NCBI GenBank assembly: GCA_024742875.1 | Contig: JANSXP010000001.1 | Span: forward strand, 62,001-126,000 | Length of the DNA stretch: 64,000 nucleotides | Direction of reading: 5' to 3' | Source: Planctomycetaceae bacterium | GTDB lineage: Bacteria > Planctomycetota > Planctomycetia > Planctomycetales > Planctomycetaceae | In this document: one piece after another, positions 1-9,918 of the stretch | How the letters are laid out: each line of letters begins with the position of its first letter | Numbering within the stretch: the stretch's first letter is position 1 | Program-made: the position numbers and the translations under genes | Notes under the pieces: generated by a model | The model's database searches: none | Told to the model about the DNA's origin: nothing | What the model saw: only the letters and a program-made list of their open reading frames with translations

Positions 1-138
1 TACGCGAAAGCGGGGGCAATTGTCTGTCGCCGTCGAGCCTTTGTCCGCGTTCATGCCATCCATCCAGCGCGTCCTGCCAATTCAGGACGCGGTCCCACAA
101 GCCGTGTCGCGTCGTCAGCACGACACGTGAAGCACTGC

Positions 139-636
139 TTATGGTGACAGAATGTGACGACCGTTTTCAAACTGACGGTGGCAGGCGTTGCAGCTTTCCA
201 GCATGGACTTGTAAGAGGAGGTGGCCGCATCGAAGTCCTGCTTGCGGGCTGCCTGATAGAGAGCAGCGCCCTGAACGCGCGAACTGACGGCATACTTGTT
301 CCAGTCAGACGCTCCTTCTTCTGGCGTGCGCGCAAACAGTAAATTGCAACTTTCGGCCAGGATCAGTGCGTCCGATTTGATGGCCTTCCAGCCGGCTTTC
401 GCTTCCGGCTTTGCTGCCATGCTGACCTTCAGTCGCTTGTATGTGGGCTGAAACACATACTCCATGAACTCGTGCATGTTGTCTTCGACCACTTCCGGGC
501 CATCGGTGATGGTGGTACGAGCCGTCATGGCGCTGACGGTGGCGCGCGACTCGGTGTCAATCAGCACGGCCACCACGGCGAACAGTGTGAGCAGAATGCT
601 GCCAATAATGCGTTGATTCATGGAGTTTCCTTGCAA
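139..636 (-). CDS. Small exported c-type cytochrome-like protein
   Basis: 165-aa ORF with N-terminal hydrophobic signal (RIIGSILLTLFAVVAVLI) and C-terminal CNACH haem-binding motif (ESCNACHRQFENGRH). Confidence 0.75.
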   Translation of the reverse strand: MQGNSMNQRIIGSILLTLFAVVAVLIDTESRATVSAMTARTTITDGPEVVEDNMHEFMEYVFQPTYKRLKVSMAAKPEAKAGWKAIKSDALILAESCNLLFARTPEEGASDWNKYAVSSRVQGAALYQAARKQDFDAATSSYKSMLESCNACHRQFENGRHILSP

Positions 637-924
637 TCCCGGACTGCAGGCCAGCCCCTTCAGCAGACGACACGCCGGAAAACGTGCGTCGGTGATCCTG
701 CAAAACGTGACGCTCAGCCGGCGGGCGAGCGGATTGGGCCTCGAGTGCCCCAGGGGGTGGACCTGACCGATTGTGACGATTGCCGATCGCCTTCTCCCGG
801 CCGCCCATCCTGAATGTCCAAATCGGCTCGATTTAGTACTTTTCGGCCGTCAATTCTTACCAAAACACCCCGTTTGTCAGTCGCAATGGCCGCAAAATGC
901 GGTTGCTGTGGCCGTGCGCCGGCG

Positions 925-1551
925 TCATTCGACCGCCATAATGTGCAGCGGATGAAACGTCAGACGGTCGCCGTGACGGAGCACGTCGCTGTGATGCGGG
1001 TCGTTGGCGACAGTGCCTGTGTAGAGTCCGGTCTCCGGATCGGCCGACGTGATTTCCACCCACATGCGTTCAACCCCGTGATCCTGTCGTTCGGCCTGTT
1101 CGGCTTCAAACCGAAACACGAGCTGCACGAACGAGCCCGTCGACATGTTCTCCCGAACCTCGTCGGGTGGCGGATTGATATCGTCTCGGTACTGCGACAG
1201 CCACACGGCGTCTTCCAGGTAGTAGCCGTCGTCCTCGAATGTTGGAAACGGGTGGTTCTTTTCGCGCTGCCAGGGTTCGCCGGCCTGTTTGCGGTAGGCA
1301 CACCAGCCATAGGGCAGGTCGTGAAGCTGCTTCAATGAGGCGTCCTGCTCCACCATGCAGCCCAGGCCCACCAGCACCGGTTCCGTTTCATCACTGGCGT
1401 CTGTCGGGCCATGAAACTGCCAGTCGCCATCGTAATCATGAGTGACATACAGAATGGGTGCGCCGTCCAGCACTTCCTGCGTGGTGAAGGTGCCGAGGTT
1501 GGTGGGATCCTGGAACGGCCAGTCGGGGAGTTCCGCAGAGTCAGAGGCCAT
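925..1551 (-). CDS. DUF2314-like domain protein
   Basis: 208-aa ORF; C-terminal ERMWVEITSADPETGLYTGTVANDP...GDRLTFHPLHI resembles the DUF2314 pattern. Confidence 0.6.
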   Translation of the reverse strand: MASDSAELPDWPFQDPTNLGTFTTQEVLDGAPILYVTHDYDGDWQFHGPTDASDETEPVLVGLGCMVEQDASLKQLHDLPYGWCAYRKQAGEPWQREKNHPFPTFEDDGYYLEDAVWLSQYRDDINPPPDEVRENMSTGSFVQLVFRFEAEQAERQDHGVERMWVEITSADPETGLYTGTVANDPHHSDVLRHGDRLTFHPLHIMAVE

Positions 1552-1688
1552 GGTGTGTCGTCGATCAATTCAGAATGGGAAGTCGCCCGGGCGGACGTCT
1601 ATGATGGTGAGACAAATATCGATGCGCGTCCGGGCGGCTGTTCGGTCCCCGCCATCGTTGCGACTTTGGGAGCGATGGAAACAAGCGC

Positions 1689-2000
1689 ATGGCAGACTGC
1701 ACCCCGTTTCGATTGTACGTTGGCGATCAGCTGCCCGACATTATCAGGCTGATGTATTCCGAGATGGGTCGCAAGGGAGCGCGGGTGGCTGGCAATGAGC
1801 AGGGCGGCACGTTTTCCATTGCGCTGCCCCTTGGTGGATCGCTGGCTGGTTCGTTTGAAGTCAGCGGCAAATCACTCGTGGTGAATGTGGACAGCCGACC
1901 GGCGCTGCTCAGTTGCGGCAAAATCGAAACCAAAATGCAGGACCTGATTCTGGATGCCAAAGCGGAACTGCGGAATCAGCAAAAGCAAAATGGGAAATAG
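1689..2000 (+). CDS. Small hypothetical protein, possibly of the polyhydroxyalkanoic-acid-system/granule-associated type
   Basis: 103-aa ORF with ATG start; GGTFSIALPLGGSLAGSFEVSGKSLVV pattern loosely resembles that family. Confidence 0.4.
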   Translation: MADCTPFRLYVGDQLPDIIRLMYSEMGRKGARVAGNEQGGTFSIALPLGGSLAGSFEVSGKSLVVNVDSRPALLSCGKIETKMQDLILDAKAELRNQQKQNGK

Positions 2001-2096
2001 CGACTCCTCCGCTTTCCTTGTTGGCAGATCCACTCATTTCGTGTCCGTGCGGTGGCGCGTTAGCATCCAGGCCACTGGCAACCGAAGTTTGACTGG

Positions 2097-3506
2097 ATGA
2101 CTCACGTGACAGATTCCCGCCCCAATATTCTGTGGTACTGCACCGATCAGCAGCGATTTGACACCATTGCCGCGCTGGGCAATGAGTATGCCCACACGCC
2201 GACCGTGGATCAGCTGGTGGAAGAAGGTGTGGCCTTCACAACGGCCTACTGCCAAAGCCCCATCTGCACGCCCAGTCGGGCCAGCTTTATGACGGGCATG
2301 TATCCCAGCCGCATTCACAACACGCGCAACGGCAACGACACCTTTCCCAGTCACCCGCCACTGGTGAGTAAGCTGCTGGCCGACAGTGGTTATGACTGCG
2401 GGATGGTGGGCAAGTTTCATCTGCAAAGTTCGGGACATCGCACCGAACCGCGACTTGATGATGGCTACCGCTTCTGGAAGTTCAGCCACGCGCCCCGTGA
2501 TGACTGGGACAGCGGGCATGACTACGCGGACTGGGTTCGGTCCCAGGGCGGAGATCTGGACACACTTCGCAACAGCGAGGACCGCGTGCCGCCGCACCTG
2601 CATCAGACTACCTGGGCGACCGAGATGGCGATCGACTTTGTCAATCAGTCACGCGACACGCCGTGGCTGTTGAGCGTCAACATTTACGACCCGCACCCGC
2701 CCTTCATTCCACCGCGGCAGTATGCCGATCGCTTCGCGGCTGACGACATGCCAGGCCCCCTGTTTCGCGAAACGGATCTCGCTCAGCAACAGCAGCTGAA
2801 AGAAATTGATTTTCAGGACGAGGTCCGCACACCCGAAGAGCACAACGCGAAAGATGCCCAGGCAAAATACTACGCCATGATTGCGCAGATCGACGATCAG
2901 TTTGCGCGGCTGCTGCAGGCCATCGATGAGGCCGGTCAGACGGACAACACGGTTGTGATTTTCACCAGTGACCACGGCGAGTCCCTGGGCGATCATGGAC
3001 TGATGTACAAGGGGTGTCGTTTTTACGAGGGCCTCGTGAGGGTGCCACTGATCTTTCGCTGGCCAGGTCACATTCGATCCGGACTGCAAAGTGATGCGCT
3101 GGTTGAGCTGATTGATGTGACGGCCACCGTGCTGGACGTGGCGCAGGTGGATCCCCCCGAACAGATGCAGGGCCGCAGCCTGGTGCCCATTCTGACGGGA
3201 CAGGCTGATCCGGCGCGATTTCGAAACTCGGTGCGGTGTGAGTATTTTGATGCACTGCATGCCGACTTCACGGGAGGTTGCGGCGCTTTTGCCACCATGT
3301 ACCGACGTGATCACTGGAAGCTGGTCGTTTATCACGGGCACAATCTGGGTGAGCTGTACGATCTGGCCGCGGACCCTCACGAGTTTGACAACCTGTGGGA
3401 CGACGAGACGTACGCCGCACTGAAAGCCGAGCTGGTCCTGGAGAGTTTTGATCAGCATGTGCTGCTGACCACCGATGTGGGCAGCGAGCGCATCGCGCCG
3501 ATGTAG
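2097..3506 (+). CDS. Type I sulfatase / arylsulfatase family protein
   Basis: 469 aa; CTPSR formylglycine motif (CQSPICTPSRASFMTGMYPSR), RPNILWYCTDQQR N-terminus, FTSDHGESLGDHGL. Confidence 0.93.
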   Translation: MTHVTDSRPNILWYCTDQQRFDTIAALGNEYAHTPTVDQLVEEGVAFTTAYCQSPICTPSRASFMTGMYPSRIHNTRNGNDTFPSHPPLVSKLLADSGYDCGMVGKFHLQSSGHRTEPRLDDGYRFWKFSHAPRDDWDSGHDYADWVRSQGGDLDTLRNSEDRVPPHLHQTTWATEMAIDFVNQSRDTPWLLSVNIYDPHPPFIPPRQYADRFAADDMPGPLFRETDLAQQQQLKEIDFQDEVRTPEEHNAKDAQAKYYAMIAQIDDQFARLLQAIDEAGQTDNTVVIFTSDHGESLGDHGLMYKGCRFYEGLVRVPLIFRWPGHIRSGLQSDALVELIDVTATVLDVAQVDPPEQMQGRSLVPILTGQADPARFRNSVRCEYFDALHADFTGGCGAFATMYRRDHWKLVVYHGHNLGELYDLAADPHEFDNLWDDETYAALKAELVLESFDQHVLLTTDVGSERIAPM

Positions 3507-3637
3507 GCGGGGCGACTGTTTCCGCCATCCTGTCGCACGGGGATAAATCGAGTCTGGTAAATCCGGGCGAACTCGCCACACTTTCCGCCTGTCCCGTCCT
3601 GTGTGACCGTCCTTCCGTTTGACAACCGGCCCTGTTC

Positions 3638-4279
3638 ATGACTGCTCCCATTCGTGCTGTGATTTTTGACTGCGATGGAACGCTGGTGGACAGCGAAACC
3701 ATCAGTCTGGCCGTGCTCATGGACTGCGTCGCCGAACAGGGTCTGCACATTTCTCATGAAGAGGCCATGGAACGGTTTGCCGGAAACGAGCTGTCGGTCG
3801 TCTTTCGGGAGTTTGAATCGCGGCTGGGACGGTCGCTGCCGGACGACTTTCTGGATTCGTTTCGCCAGCGGCAGATGAGCCATCTGGAAGAAAAGGTGCA
3901 GGCGATTCCGGGAGCCCACGACCTGCTGGCCGAGATGCGCAAGCCATTTTGTGTGGCGTCCAACGCACCGCTGAACAAGATTAATCTCGTGCTGGATACC
4001 ACGGGCCTGATCGAGCACTTTGACAAATCGCGCATCTTTAGTGCCTATCAGGTGAACGTGTGGAAACCGGAACCCGATCTGTTCCTGCTGGCCGCCGAAC
4101 GGCTGGGCATTGATCCACGCGAATGTGCTGTGGTGGAGGACAGCATTTTTGGTGTCAAAGCCGGTCTGGCGGCCGGCATGCAGGTGTTCGCCTATGACCC
4201 GCATGAGCGGCTTCCGAACGAATATCAGGGCGTCCAGCGCGTTCAGCAGCTGGCAGAACTGACGGATGTGCTGGCCTGA
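3638..4279 (+). CDS. HAD-superfamily phosphatase (beta-phosphoglucomutase-like)
   Basis: 213 aa; DCDGTLVDSE motif I, KPEPDLFLLAAERLG, VVEDSIFGVKAGLAAGM. Confidence 0.9.
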   Translation: MTAPIRAVIFDCDGTLVDSETISLAVLMDCVAEQGLHISHEEAMERFAGNELSVVFREFESRLGRSLPDDFLDSFRQRQMSHLEEKVQAIPGAHDLLAEMRKPFCVASNAPLNKINLVLDTTGLIEHFDKSRIFSAYQVNVWKPEPDLFLLAAERLGIDPRECAVVEDSIFGVKAGLAAGMQVFAYDPHERLPNEYQGVQRVQQLAELTDVLA

Positions 4280-4312
4280 CGGGCCATCTGACGGGCCATC
4301 TGGCGGGCCAGC
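4277..4312. repeat. 12-bp tandem repeat starting at the stop codon (TGACGGGCCATC x2 plus degenerate third copy TGGCGGGCCAGC)
   Basis: Read directly: ctggcc TGACGGGCCATC TGACGGGCCATC TGGCGGGCCAGC. Confidence 0.95.
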
Positions 4313-4530
4313 CAGGGGGCGTGTTTTGACCGGCGTTTTGATGCCAACCGGAATATCACGGTGGAAAATCGCGGCTTTCGGTCCAGGATTGACTGTGCGA
4401 ACGCGAACATTCCCGCGAACAATCCGCCGGAAACGCTGAAAATCAGAGACAATTGCCGGCCCTGTTCAGATCTCATTGATCAGTTCCGATATCGATCGTA
4501 GACTGAAGGTGGTCTTTCCGGCCGCCCCAA

Positions 4531-4555
4531 CTGGCCGCCAATGGCCAGCTTTTTT
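4531..4555 (+). terminator. Intrinsic terminator
   Basis: CTGGCC-GCCAAT-GGCCAG stem-loop followed by CTTTTTTG. Confidence 0.8.
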
Positions 4556-4599
4556 GTTCCGCTAACTCTTGCCATTTCGGCACTTACGGAGCCCTTGCG

Positions 4600-6279
4600 A
4601 TGACCCAAGCACCGAAGTCGTCCAGTCTGTTGAGTCGCGTTCAGCAGCGTTTGACTGTCGCCTCAGTGGCCCGCGCCACTTATGTCTCCAGCCTGGTCGC
4701 GCTGGGGCTGGCCGTTGTCACGGTTCTCGCAATTCGTCTGTTGGGATTGATTCCACAGAATCAGGAGCAGGCCACCTGGCTGCTCGCAGTACCCGCAATC
4801 GCATGTCTGGGTGCGGGCCTGTTTTATCGACGGGTCGAAATGCAGCAGGCGGCCCGCGCCGTGGACGAGCACGCCAAAACCAAAGACCTGTTTCTGACGC
4901 TCTCTTCGCTGCACACATCGGCCGGCGAATATCAGCCCCTGGTTTCAGCATCGGCGGAAGAAAAGGCGGAGTCCGTCGTCCCCACGGAAGTGGTTCCGTT
5001 TCGCTTCTGGGAGCGTTTGGGTCGTGTGGCTTTCGTGGCCAGTCTGCTGGCGCTCGCCGTCTGGCTGACACCTCAGCTGGATCCGTTTGGCAAAGTGGAA
5101 GCGGCTGCCAAAGCCGAAGAACGCACGAAAGAGATTGGTGCGATCCTGAAAGACACCGAAGTCCGCAAAGCGGCTTTGAAGAAGGAACGACAGATCGCGG
5201 AAAACGAGTCCGACGAGATCGAAAACCAGCTGGCTGATCTCAAGTCCGACTTCCGCAAAATGATGCCGAAAAAGACAGAGTCCAACGCTCAGGTGCTCAG
5301 CTCGCACAGCTCGGAACTGGGTGACATGTGGAAGTCGGTCAGCAATGACCAGCTGCGACGAATGATGAATCAGCCCATCAGCGATCAGCAGCTGGGCACC
5401 AGCACCCGCAGCGAAAAAATGAATCAGATGCTCAAAGAGCTGCAGGATGGCAAAACGGAAACGCTGAAGCAGGAGCTGCAGAAAGCCCGTGAGACCATGG
5501 AGAAGCTGGCCAAAGCGGAAACCAAAGAAGAAAAAGAAAAGCTGCAAAAGCAGCTCCAGAAGGAACTGCAGGATCTGAAGAAGTTTTCCAAAGACAAAGC
5601 CGGTTCCAAACAACTGACGGACGCTTTGAACAAAGCCATGAAGAGTCTCGAAGTCTGCAAGGAATGTCAGAATCCCAACGGAGAAAAGGGTGAGCAGGGC
5701 GAGAAGGCTCAGCAGTTGCAGAAAGAAGCCATGGAAGCTTTGAAGGAGTCGCTGGACCTGTCAGAGCAGGAGATGGAAAAGGTGGCTCAGGCTGCCAAAG
5801 ATCTGAAGAAGCTGGAAGAGGCACTGGAGACACTGTCCAAGGCCAAAGAGCTCAATCAGAAAGGTGAACTGGACGGCAGCAAGTGTGAAGACTGCGAGAC
5901 CATGCAGGACTACGCCGATCTGTACGCTCAGATGAACGGCGAGGCTGGCGAAGGTGAAGGCAACAAAGGCAACGACCGCGGCTTCGGCAAGGGCGGAGAA
6001 GCTCAGTACGACGAAAGCGACCCGGAAGGCTACAAGGACGAAAAGGAAAAGACCCAGGTGCAGCAGGGCAAAGTGCTGCTGGCCATCAAGACCAAGGAGT
6101 ACGCCGACGAACTGGACTTTGATCCCGACAAGATGCGTGAGTATCAGCAGAGCGTCGGTAAGCTGAAGTCCAGTGTGCAGTCCGCTTTGGACAGCGAAGA
6201 GATTCCGCCTGGCTATGTGGACGGCATCAAAGGCTACTTCGACAACATCGAGAAAGTGGATCCGAAACTGCAGAAGTAG
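4600..6279 (+). CDS. Membrane-anchored long coiled-coil protein with two CxxC motifs (DUF4175-like layout)
   Basis: 559 aa; N-terminal hydrophobic segments, then a Lys/Glu/Gln-rich helical region containing CKEC and CEDC. Confidence 0.8.
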   Translation: MTQAPKSSSLLSRVQQRLTVASVARATYVSSLVALGLAVVTVLAIRLLGLIPQNQEQATWLLAVPAIACLGAGLFYRRVEMQQAARAVDEHAKTKDLFLTLSSLHTSAGEYQPLVSASAEEKAESVVPTEVVPFRFWERLGRVAFVASLLALAVWLTPQLDPFGKVEAAAKAEERTKEIGAILKDTEVRKAALKKERQIAENESDEIENQLADLKSDFRKMMPKKTESNAQVLSSHSSELGDMWKSVSNDQLRRMMNQPISDQQLGTSTRSEKMNQMLKELQDGKTETLKQELQKARETMEKLAKAETKEEKEKLQKQLQKELQDLKKFSKDKAGSKQLTDALNKAMKSLEVCKECQNPNGEKGEQGEKAQQLQKEAMEALKESLDLSEQEMEKVAQAAKDLKKLEEALETLSKAKELNQKGELDGSKCEDCETMQDYADLYAQMNGEAGEGEGNKGNDRGFGKGGEAQYDESDPEGYKDEKEKTQVQQGKVLLAIKTKEYADELDFDPDKMREYQQSVGKLKSSVQSALDSEEIPPGYVDGIKGYFDNIEKVDPKLQK

Positions 6280-6300
6280 GACCCACACTCAGCAAACCAT

Positions 6301-6328
6301 GCCCGGCTTCTGGCCGGGCTTTTTTTTT
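6301..6328 (+). terminator. Intrinsic terminator
   Basis: GCCCGGC-TTCTG-GCCGGGC followed by a run of T. Confidence 0.9.
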
Positions 6329-6384
6329 CCACCCGGCAGCCACAGGCGACCGATTGCGGCCGTCGAAACGTACACCCGTTTTCC

Positions 6385-7437
6385 ATGAGTGATCGAACCA
6401 GTCCGCGAATGCTTGCCGCCACGCTGTGTGGTCTGGTGATCGCCGCACTGCTGATTTCAAAGTTCGGCAACGGACGCTCGGACGGCGATGGTCCGTCCCT
6501 GGTGGTCTACTGCTCGTGTGATGCGGCCATTGCCGAGCCCGTCATCGAGAAGTTTCGGCAGCGGACCGGCATTTCTGTGGAAGTTCGCTTTGATGAAGAG
6601 GCCAACAAATCGCTCGGCCTGGCCAATCTGCTGCTCGCCGAAAAAGGGGCGCCCCGCTGTGACGTGTACTGGAACAATCAGGCACTGGGCACCGATCGGC
6701 TCAGGCGCGAGGGTGTGCTGGAAGCTTATGAAAGCCCCAATGCGGGTCGCATTCCCGCCGGCTTTCGTGATGCGGATTTTTACTGGACGGGATTCTCGGC
6801 TCGACTGCGTGTCTACCTGCTGAACACCGACGAGGTGGGGAAATTTGACCCGGCCACGGTGGACGTGATGCTGACAGCCACGCAGCTGGATCGGGTGACG
6901 ATTGCTCAGCCGGTGTTTGGCACCACACTGTCACATTACGCCGTGCTGGCCGCTCAGACGTCGCTGGAAGAACTGCAGCAGTGGCATCGTTCTTTGCAGC
7001 AGCGGGGCGTGCGTCAGGTCCGCGGCAATTCCATCACGCGTGACCTCGTGGCCGAAGGCATCTGCGACCTGGGTTTCACTGATACCGATGACGCTTATGG
7101 CGCCATTGACAAAGGGCGTCCCGTGCGGATGCTGCCCGTGCGACTGGCCGACGGAAAGACAATTTGCCTGCCCAACACGGCCGCGCTGATTGCCGGTTGT
7201 CCACATCCGGATGAGGCGCGGCAGTTCATTGATTTTCTGCTGTCTGAAAACGTCGAACTGATGCTGGCCACGGCGTCCGCCCGACAGATTCCTCTGGGCC
7301 CCGTGGATGAGTCACAGCTGTCCGACGAAGTGCGGCAGCTGCGGGAGTGGTCCCGGGACGCCGTGTCTTTGCGGCCGGCTGCGAACGTGCACCAGCAGGT
7401 GCTCGACTGGCTGCTGTCGGAGTACACGGCTCAATGA
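6385..7437 (+). CDS. Extracellular solute-binding protein, Fe(III)-type ABC transporter
   Basis: 350 aa; signal anchor, SLVVYCSCDAAIAEPVIEKFRQRTGISVEV, DVYWNNQ; followed by permease and ATPase. Confidence 0.82.
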   Translation: MSDRTSPRMLAATLCGLVIAALLISKFGNGRSDGDGPSLVVYCSCDAAIAEPVIEKFRQRTGISVEVRFDEEANKSLGLANLLLAEKGAPRCDVYWNNQALGTDRLRREGVLEAYESPNAGRIPAGFRDADFYWTGFSARLRVYLLNTDEVGKFDPATVDVMLTATQLDRVTIAQPVFGTTLSHYAVLAAQTSLEELQQWHRSLQQRGVRQVRGNSITRDLVAEGICDLGFTDTDDAYGAIDKGRPVRMLPVRLADGKTICLPNTAALIAGCPHPDEARQFIDFLLSENVELMLATASARQIPLGPVDESQLSDEVRQLREWSRDAVSLRPAANVHQQVLDWLLSEYTAQ

Positions 7438-8930
7438 GTCATGCCACCGCTCTGGGCTGTTCCGTGCTGCGGTGTCTCGCCGTGGCCACCGTCGCCCTGC
7501 CGCTGTCGGCCATGTTGTGGAGATATTGCTTCAGCAGTCAGGCGGGCTGGCGTCGTCGGCTGGCCACCGCAGCGGCCGTCGCGCCGCTGTTTGTCCCTGA
7601 CCTGCTGATCGGCTTCACTTATCGGCTGACATCGGCCCGCCTGCTGCATTCTGACGTGGGCACCGAGCTGCTGTATGCCGGCTTGCTGCTGCTGCGTGTG
7701 ACGGGTTTGCAGGTGGTCGCACGGCTGCTGCTGCCCGTGCCCGCCGGTTCTTTGGAAGCGATGCACTCCTGGCGTCTGCTCAACGACGGTACACGCGCCT
7801 GGGCCTGGCAGTGGGTGCGGCTGAACATTCTCGGGCGTTATCGCGCTGCCGTGGTGGCCTGGCTGGCCGGCAGTCTGCTGTGTTTTCAGGAGTTTGAAAC
7901 AGCGGCCCTCGTGCAGATCAATCAGCTGCCGGTGGTCTGGACGGTGTGGCTGTTTGACGCGTTTGCCGCCGGTGAGCCATTGTCGCTTTCGCTGCAGCAT
8001 GTGGCCTGGGCGATGGGTTTTCAGCTGCTGTTGCTCAGCCCGGCCCTGGTGCTGCTGCGCGCAGCAGGTTCCGGGGCCGCCGGTGGACTGGCTGTGACCG
8101 GAGCGGTCGATGCAGGGGCGGTCGGCGGCCGTGCTGCAGGCAGCGGCCGTTCGATCGAACGCTCACTGAGCGTGCTGGTGCTGCTGGCCGTGGTGACCGC
8201 AGCGGTGTTGATTCCCGTGTGGACCAGCAGCGGACAGATTGTGTCCGGCCTGGCCCTGTTGTGGCAGCAGGGGACCCTGCTGTCGCGTATTGGACAGGTG
8301 CTGCAGTCGGTGGTCACTTCGGTGCTGGCCGCCGTACTGGCGCTGTGGATCTGTCGTGATCTGGTGGGACGTGGTGTGCTTTCGCTTCTGTTTCTTTCGC
8401 TGGGGCTGTGTGGGTCACTGGTCCTCAGTCTGGTGATGCTGGCCTTTTTTCAGTTGCCCATCATCCGCGTGGTTTACGATACCTACATTCCGATGGTGGC
8501 CACGCAGACGCTCTGGCTGCTGCCGCGCGCCTGGCTGCTGCTGATGCTGTTGCGGGTGCTGGCCGATTCCGAATCGCTGCATTCGGCCGGACTGCTGCTG
8601 GCCTCAGCAGACGCCGGAGTGTCACGTACAGCGCGGGTGACGCTGTGGCGGCTGGGGAGAATTCGCTGGCTGCTGGCCGTGTCGCTGCTGACCCACTGGT
8701 CTTTCTGGGATGTCTCCATTGTCTCATTGCTGCGCCCCGTGCAGTTTGAGCCGGTGGTGACACGACTGTACAACGAGATGCACTACGGCCGCACGGATAC
8801 CTTAATCGCCATGACGGTGCTGTCCGTCGTGATGCCATTCTGCCTCGCTTTGCTGGCCGGGCTGCTGATGTATGCACTGCCGTTCCGTCGACTTGGTCGG
8901 TCAGACACCTGGGGAGAGACGCGTGAATAA
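7434..8930 (+). CDS. ABC transporter permease (iron/thiamine type)
   Basis: Very hydrophobic ~498-aa ORF; ATG overlaps the upstream stop (ATGA at 7434). The listed ORF start at 7347 is probably too early. Confidence 0.8.
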   Translation: MSHATALGCSVLRCLAVATVALPLSAMLWRYCFSSQAGWRRRLATAAAVAPLFVPDLLIGFTYRLTSARLLHSDVGTELLYAGLLLLRVTGLQVVARLLLPVPAGSLEAMHSWRLLNDGTRAWAWQWVRLNILGRYRAAVVAWLAGSLLCFQEFETAALVQINQLPVVWTVWLFDAFAAGEPLSLSLQHVAWAMGFQLLLLSPALVLLRAAGSGAAGGLAVTGAVDAGAVGGRAAGSGRSIERSLSVLVLLAVVTAAVLIPVWTSSGQIVSGLALLWQQGTLLSRIGQVLQSVVTSVLAAVLALWICRDLVGRGVLSLLFLSLGLCGSLVLSLVMLAFFQLPIIRVVYDTYIPMVATQTLWLLPRAWLLLMLLRVLADSESLHSAGLLLASADAGVSRTARVTLWRLGRIRWLLAVSLLTHWSFWDVSIVSLLRPVQFEPVVTRLYNEMHYGRTDTLIAMTVLSVVMPFCLALLAGLLMYALPFRRLGRSDTWGETRE

Positions 8931-9918
8931 TTCCGACAGCGGGCTGCTGTGGCGGTTGCAGGACGTGAGTCTGGCGGGGCAAACATCTCCGCGGCTGGAC
9001 CGAGTGTCGCTCACTCTGTCTGCCGGTGTGACGGCGATCATCGGGTACTCGGGAGCCGGCAAAACGTCACTGCTGAACCTGCTGGCGACTCTGGAGATTC
9101 CTGACGGCGGTTCGATGGAAGCGTCGACAACCGTCAAGGCCCGCACGGGCGCATTTCGGTTGCCCACCTACTGGGTCCCCCAAAGCGGGGGCCTGTGGTC
9201 TCACTTTCGTGCCGAACAGCATCTGGAGGCCGTGCAGGCGGGCGGAATTGGACAAAACTCTTCACAGAGCCGCGAATCGACAGACAACTGGCTGGCTCGA
9301 TTTGATCTCTCGGAGCGTCGGCAGGCGTATCCCGGGCAGCTGTCACGCGGCGAGCAGTCGCGACTGTCGGTCGCCCGGGCGCTGGCCGCGAATCCCGCCG
9401 TGCTGCTGATGGATGAGCCGCTGGCACACGTGGATCCGGTCAGGACTCCGCAATATTGGCGCGTGATTCGCGAACATCTGGCGACGACGGGCGCTTCGCT
9501 CGTCTTTTCCACCCACGAACCGGCAGTGGCCATTCAGGAATCGGACCACGTCATTTGTTTGAAGAACGGCAGCGTGACAGCGACAGGGCTCACTAGAGAA
9601 ATCTACCACCATCCTCCTTCCTGTGAGGTGGCCCGGTTTCTGGGGCCGATCAACTGGTTTGCGGCCGCTGATGTGGCCGTGTGGCTGGGCACAGAGTCTG
9701 CCACGGCCGCTGAGGACGTGGGACTTCGGCCGGAAAATATCCACCTGACAGACAACAAAGATGGGGCCTTCGAGATCCTGTCTTTTCGATTCGGCGGAAG
9801 TTACGCTGAGACGCAGTTGAAACACCGTGCATCGTCGCAGGTGAGATCCATCATTCATCGCCCGGCCGGGTCTGCTCATTACGAGGGTCAGACCGTGGGG
9901 CTGGAGGTGATTTCGTGA
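8923..9918 (+). CDS. ABC transporter ATP-binding protein
   Basis: Walker A GYSGAGKTS, signature LSRGEQSRLSVARAL, Walker B LLMDEP, C-terminal LRPENIHL; GTG start overlaps permease end. Confidence 0.9.
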   Translation: MNNSDSGLLWRLQDVSLAGQTSPRLDRVSLTLSAGVTAIIGYSGAGKTSLLNLLATLEIPDGGSMEASTTVKARTGAFRLPTYWVPQSGGLWSHFRAEQHLEAVQAGGIGQNSSQSRESTDNWLARFDLSERRQAYPGQLSRGEQSRLSVARALAANPAVLLMDEPLAHVDPVRTPQYWRVIREHLATTGASLVFSTHEPAVAIQESDHVICLKNGSVTATGLTREIYHHPPSCEVARFLGPINWFAAADVAVWLGTESATAAEDVGLRPENIHLTDNKDGAFEILSFRFGGSYAETQLKHRASSQVRSIIHRPAGSAHYEGQTVGLEVIS

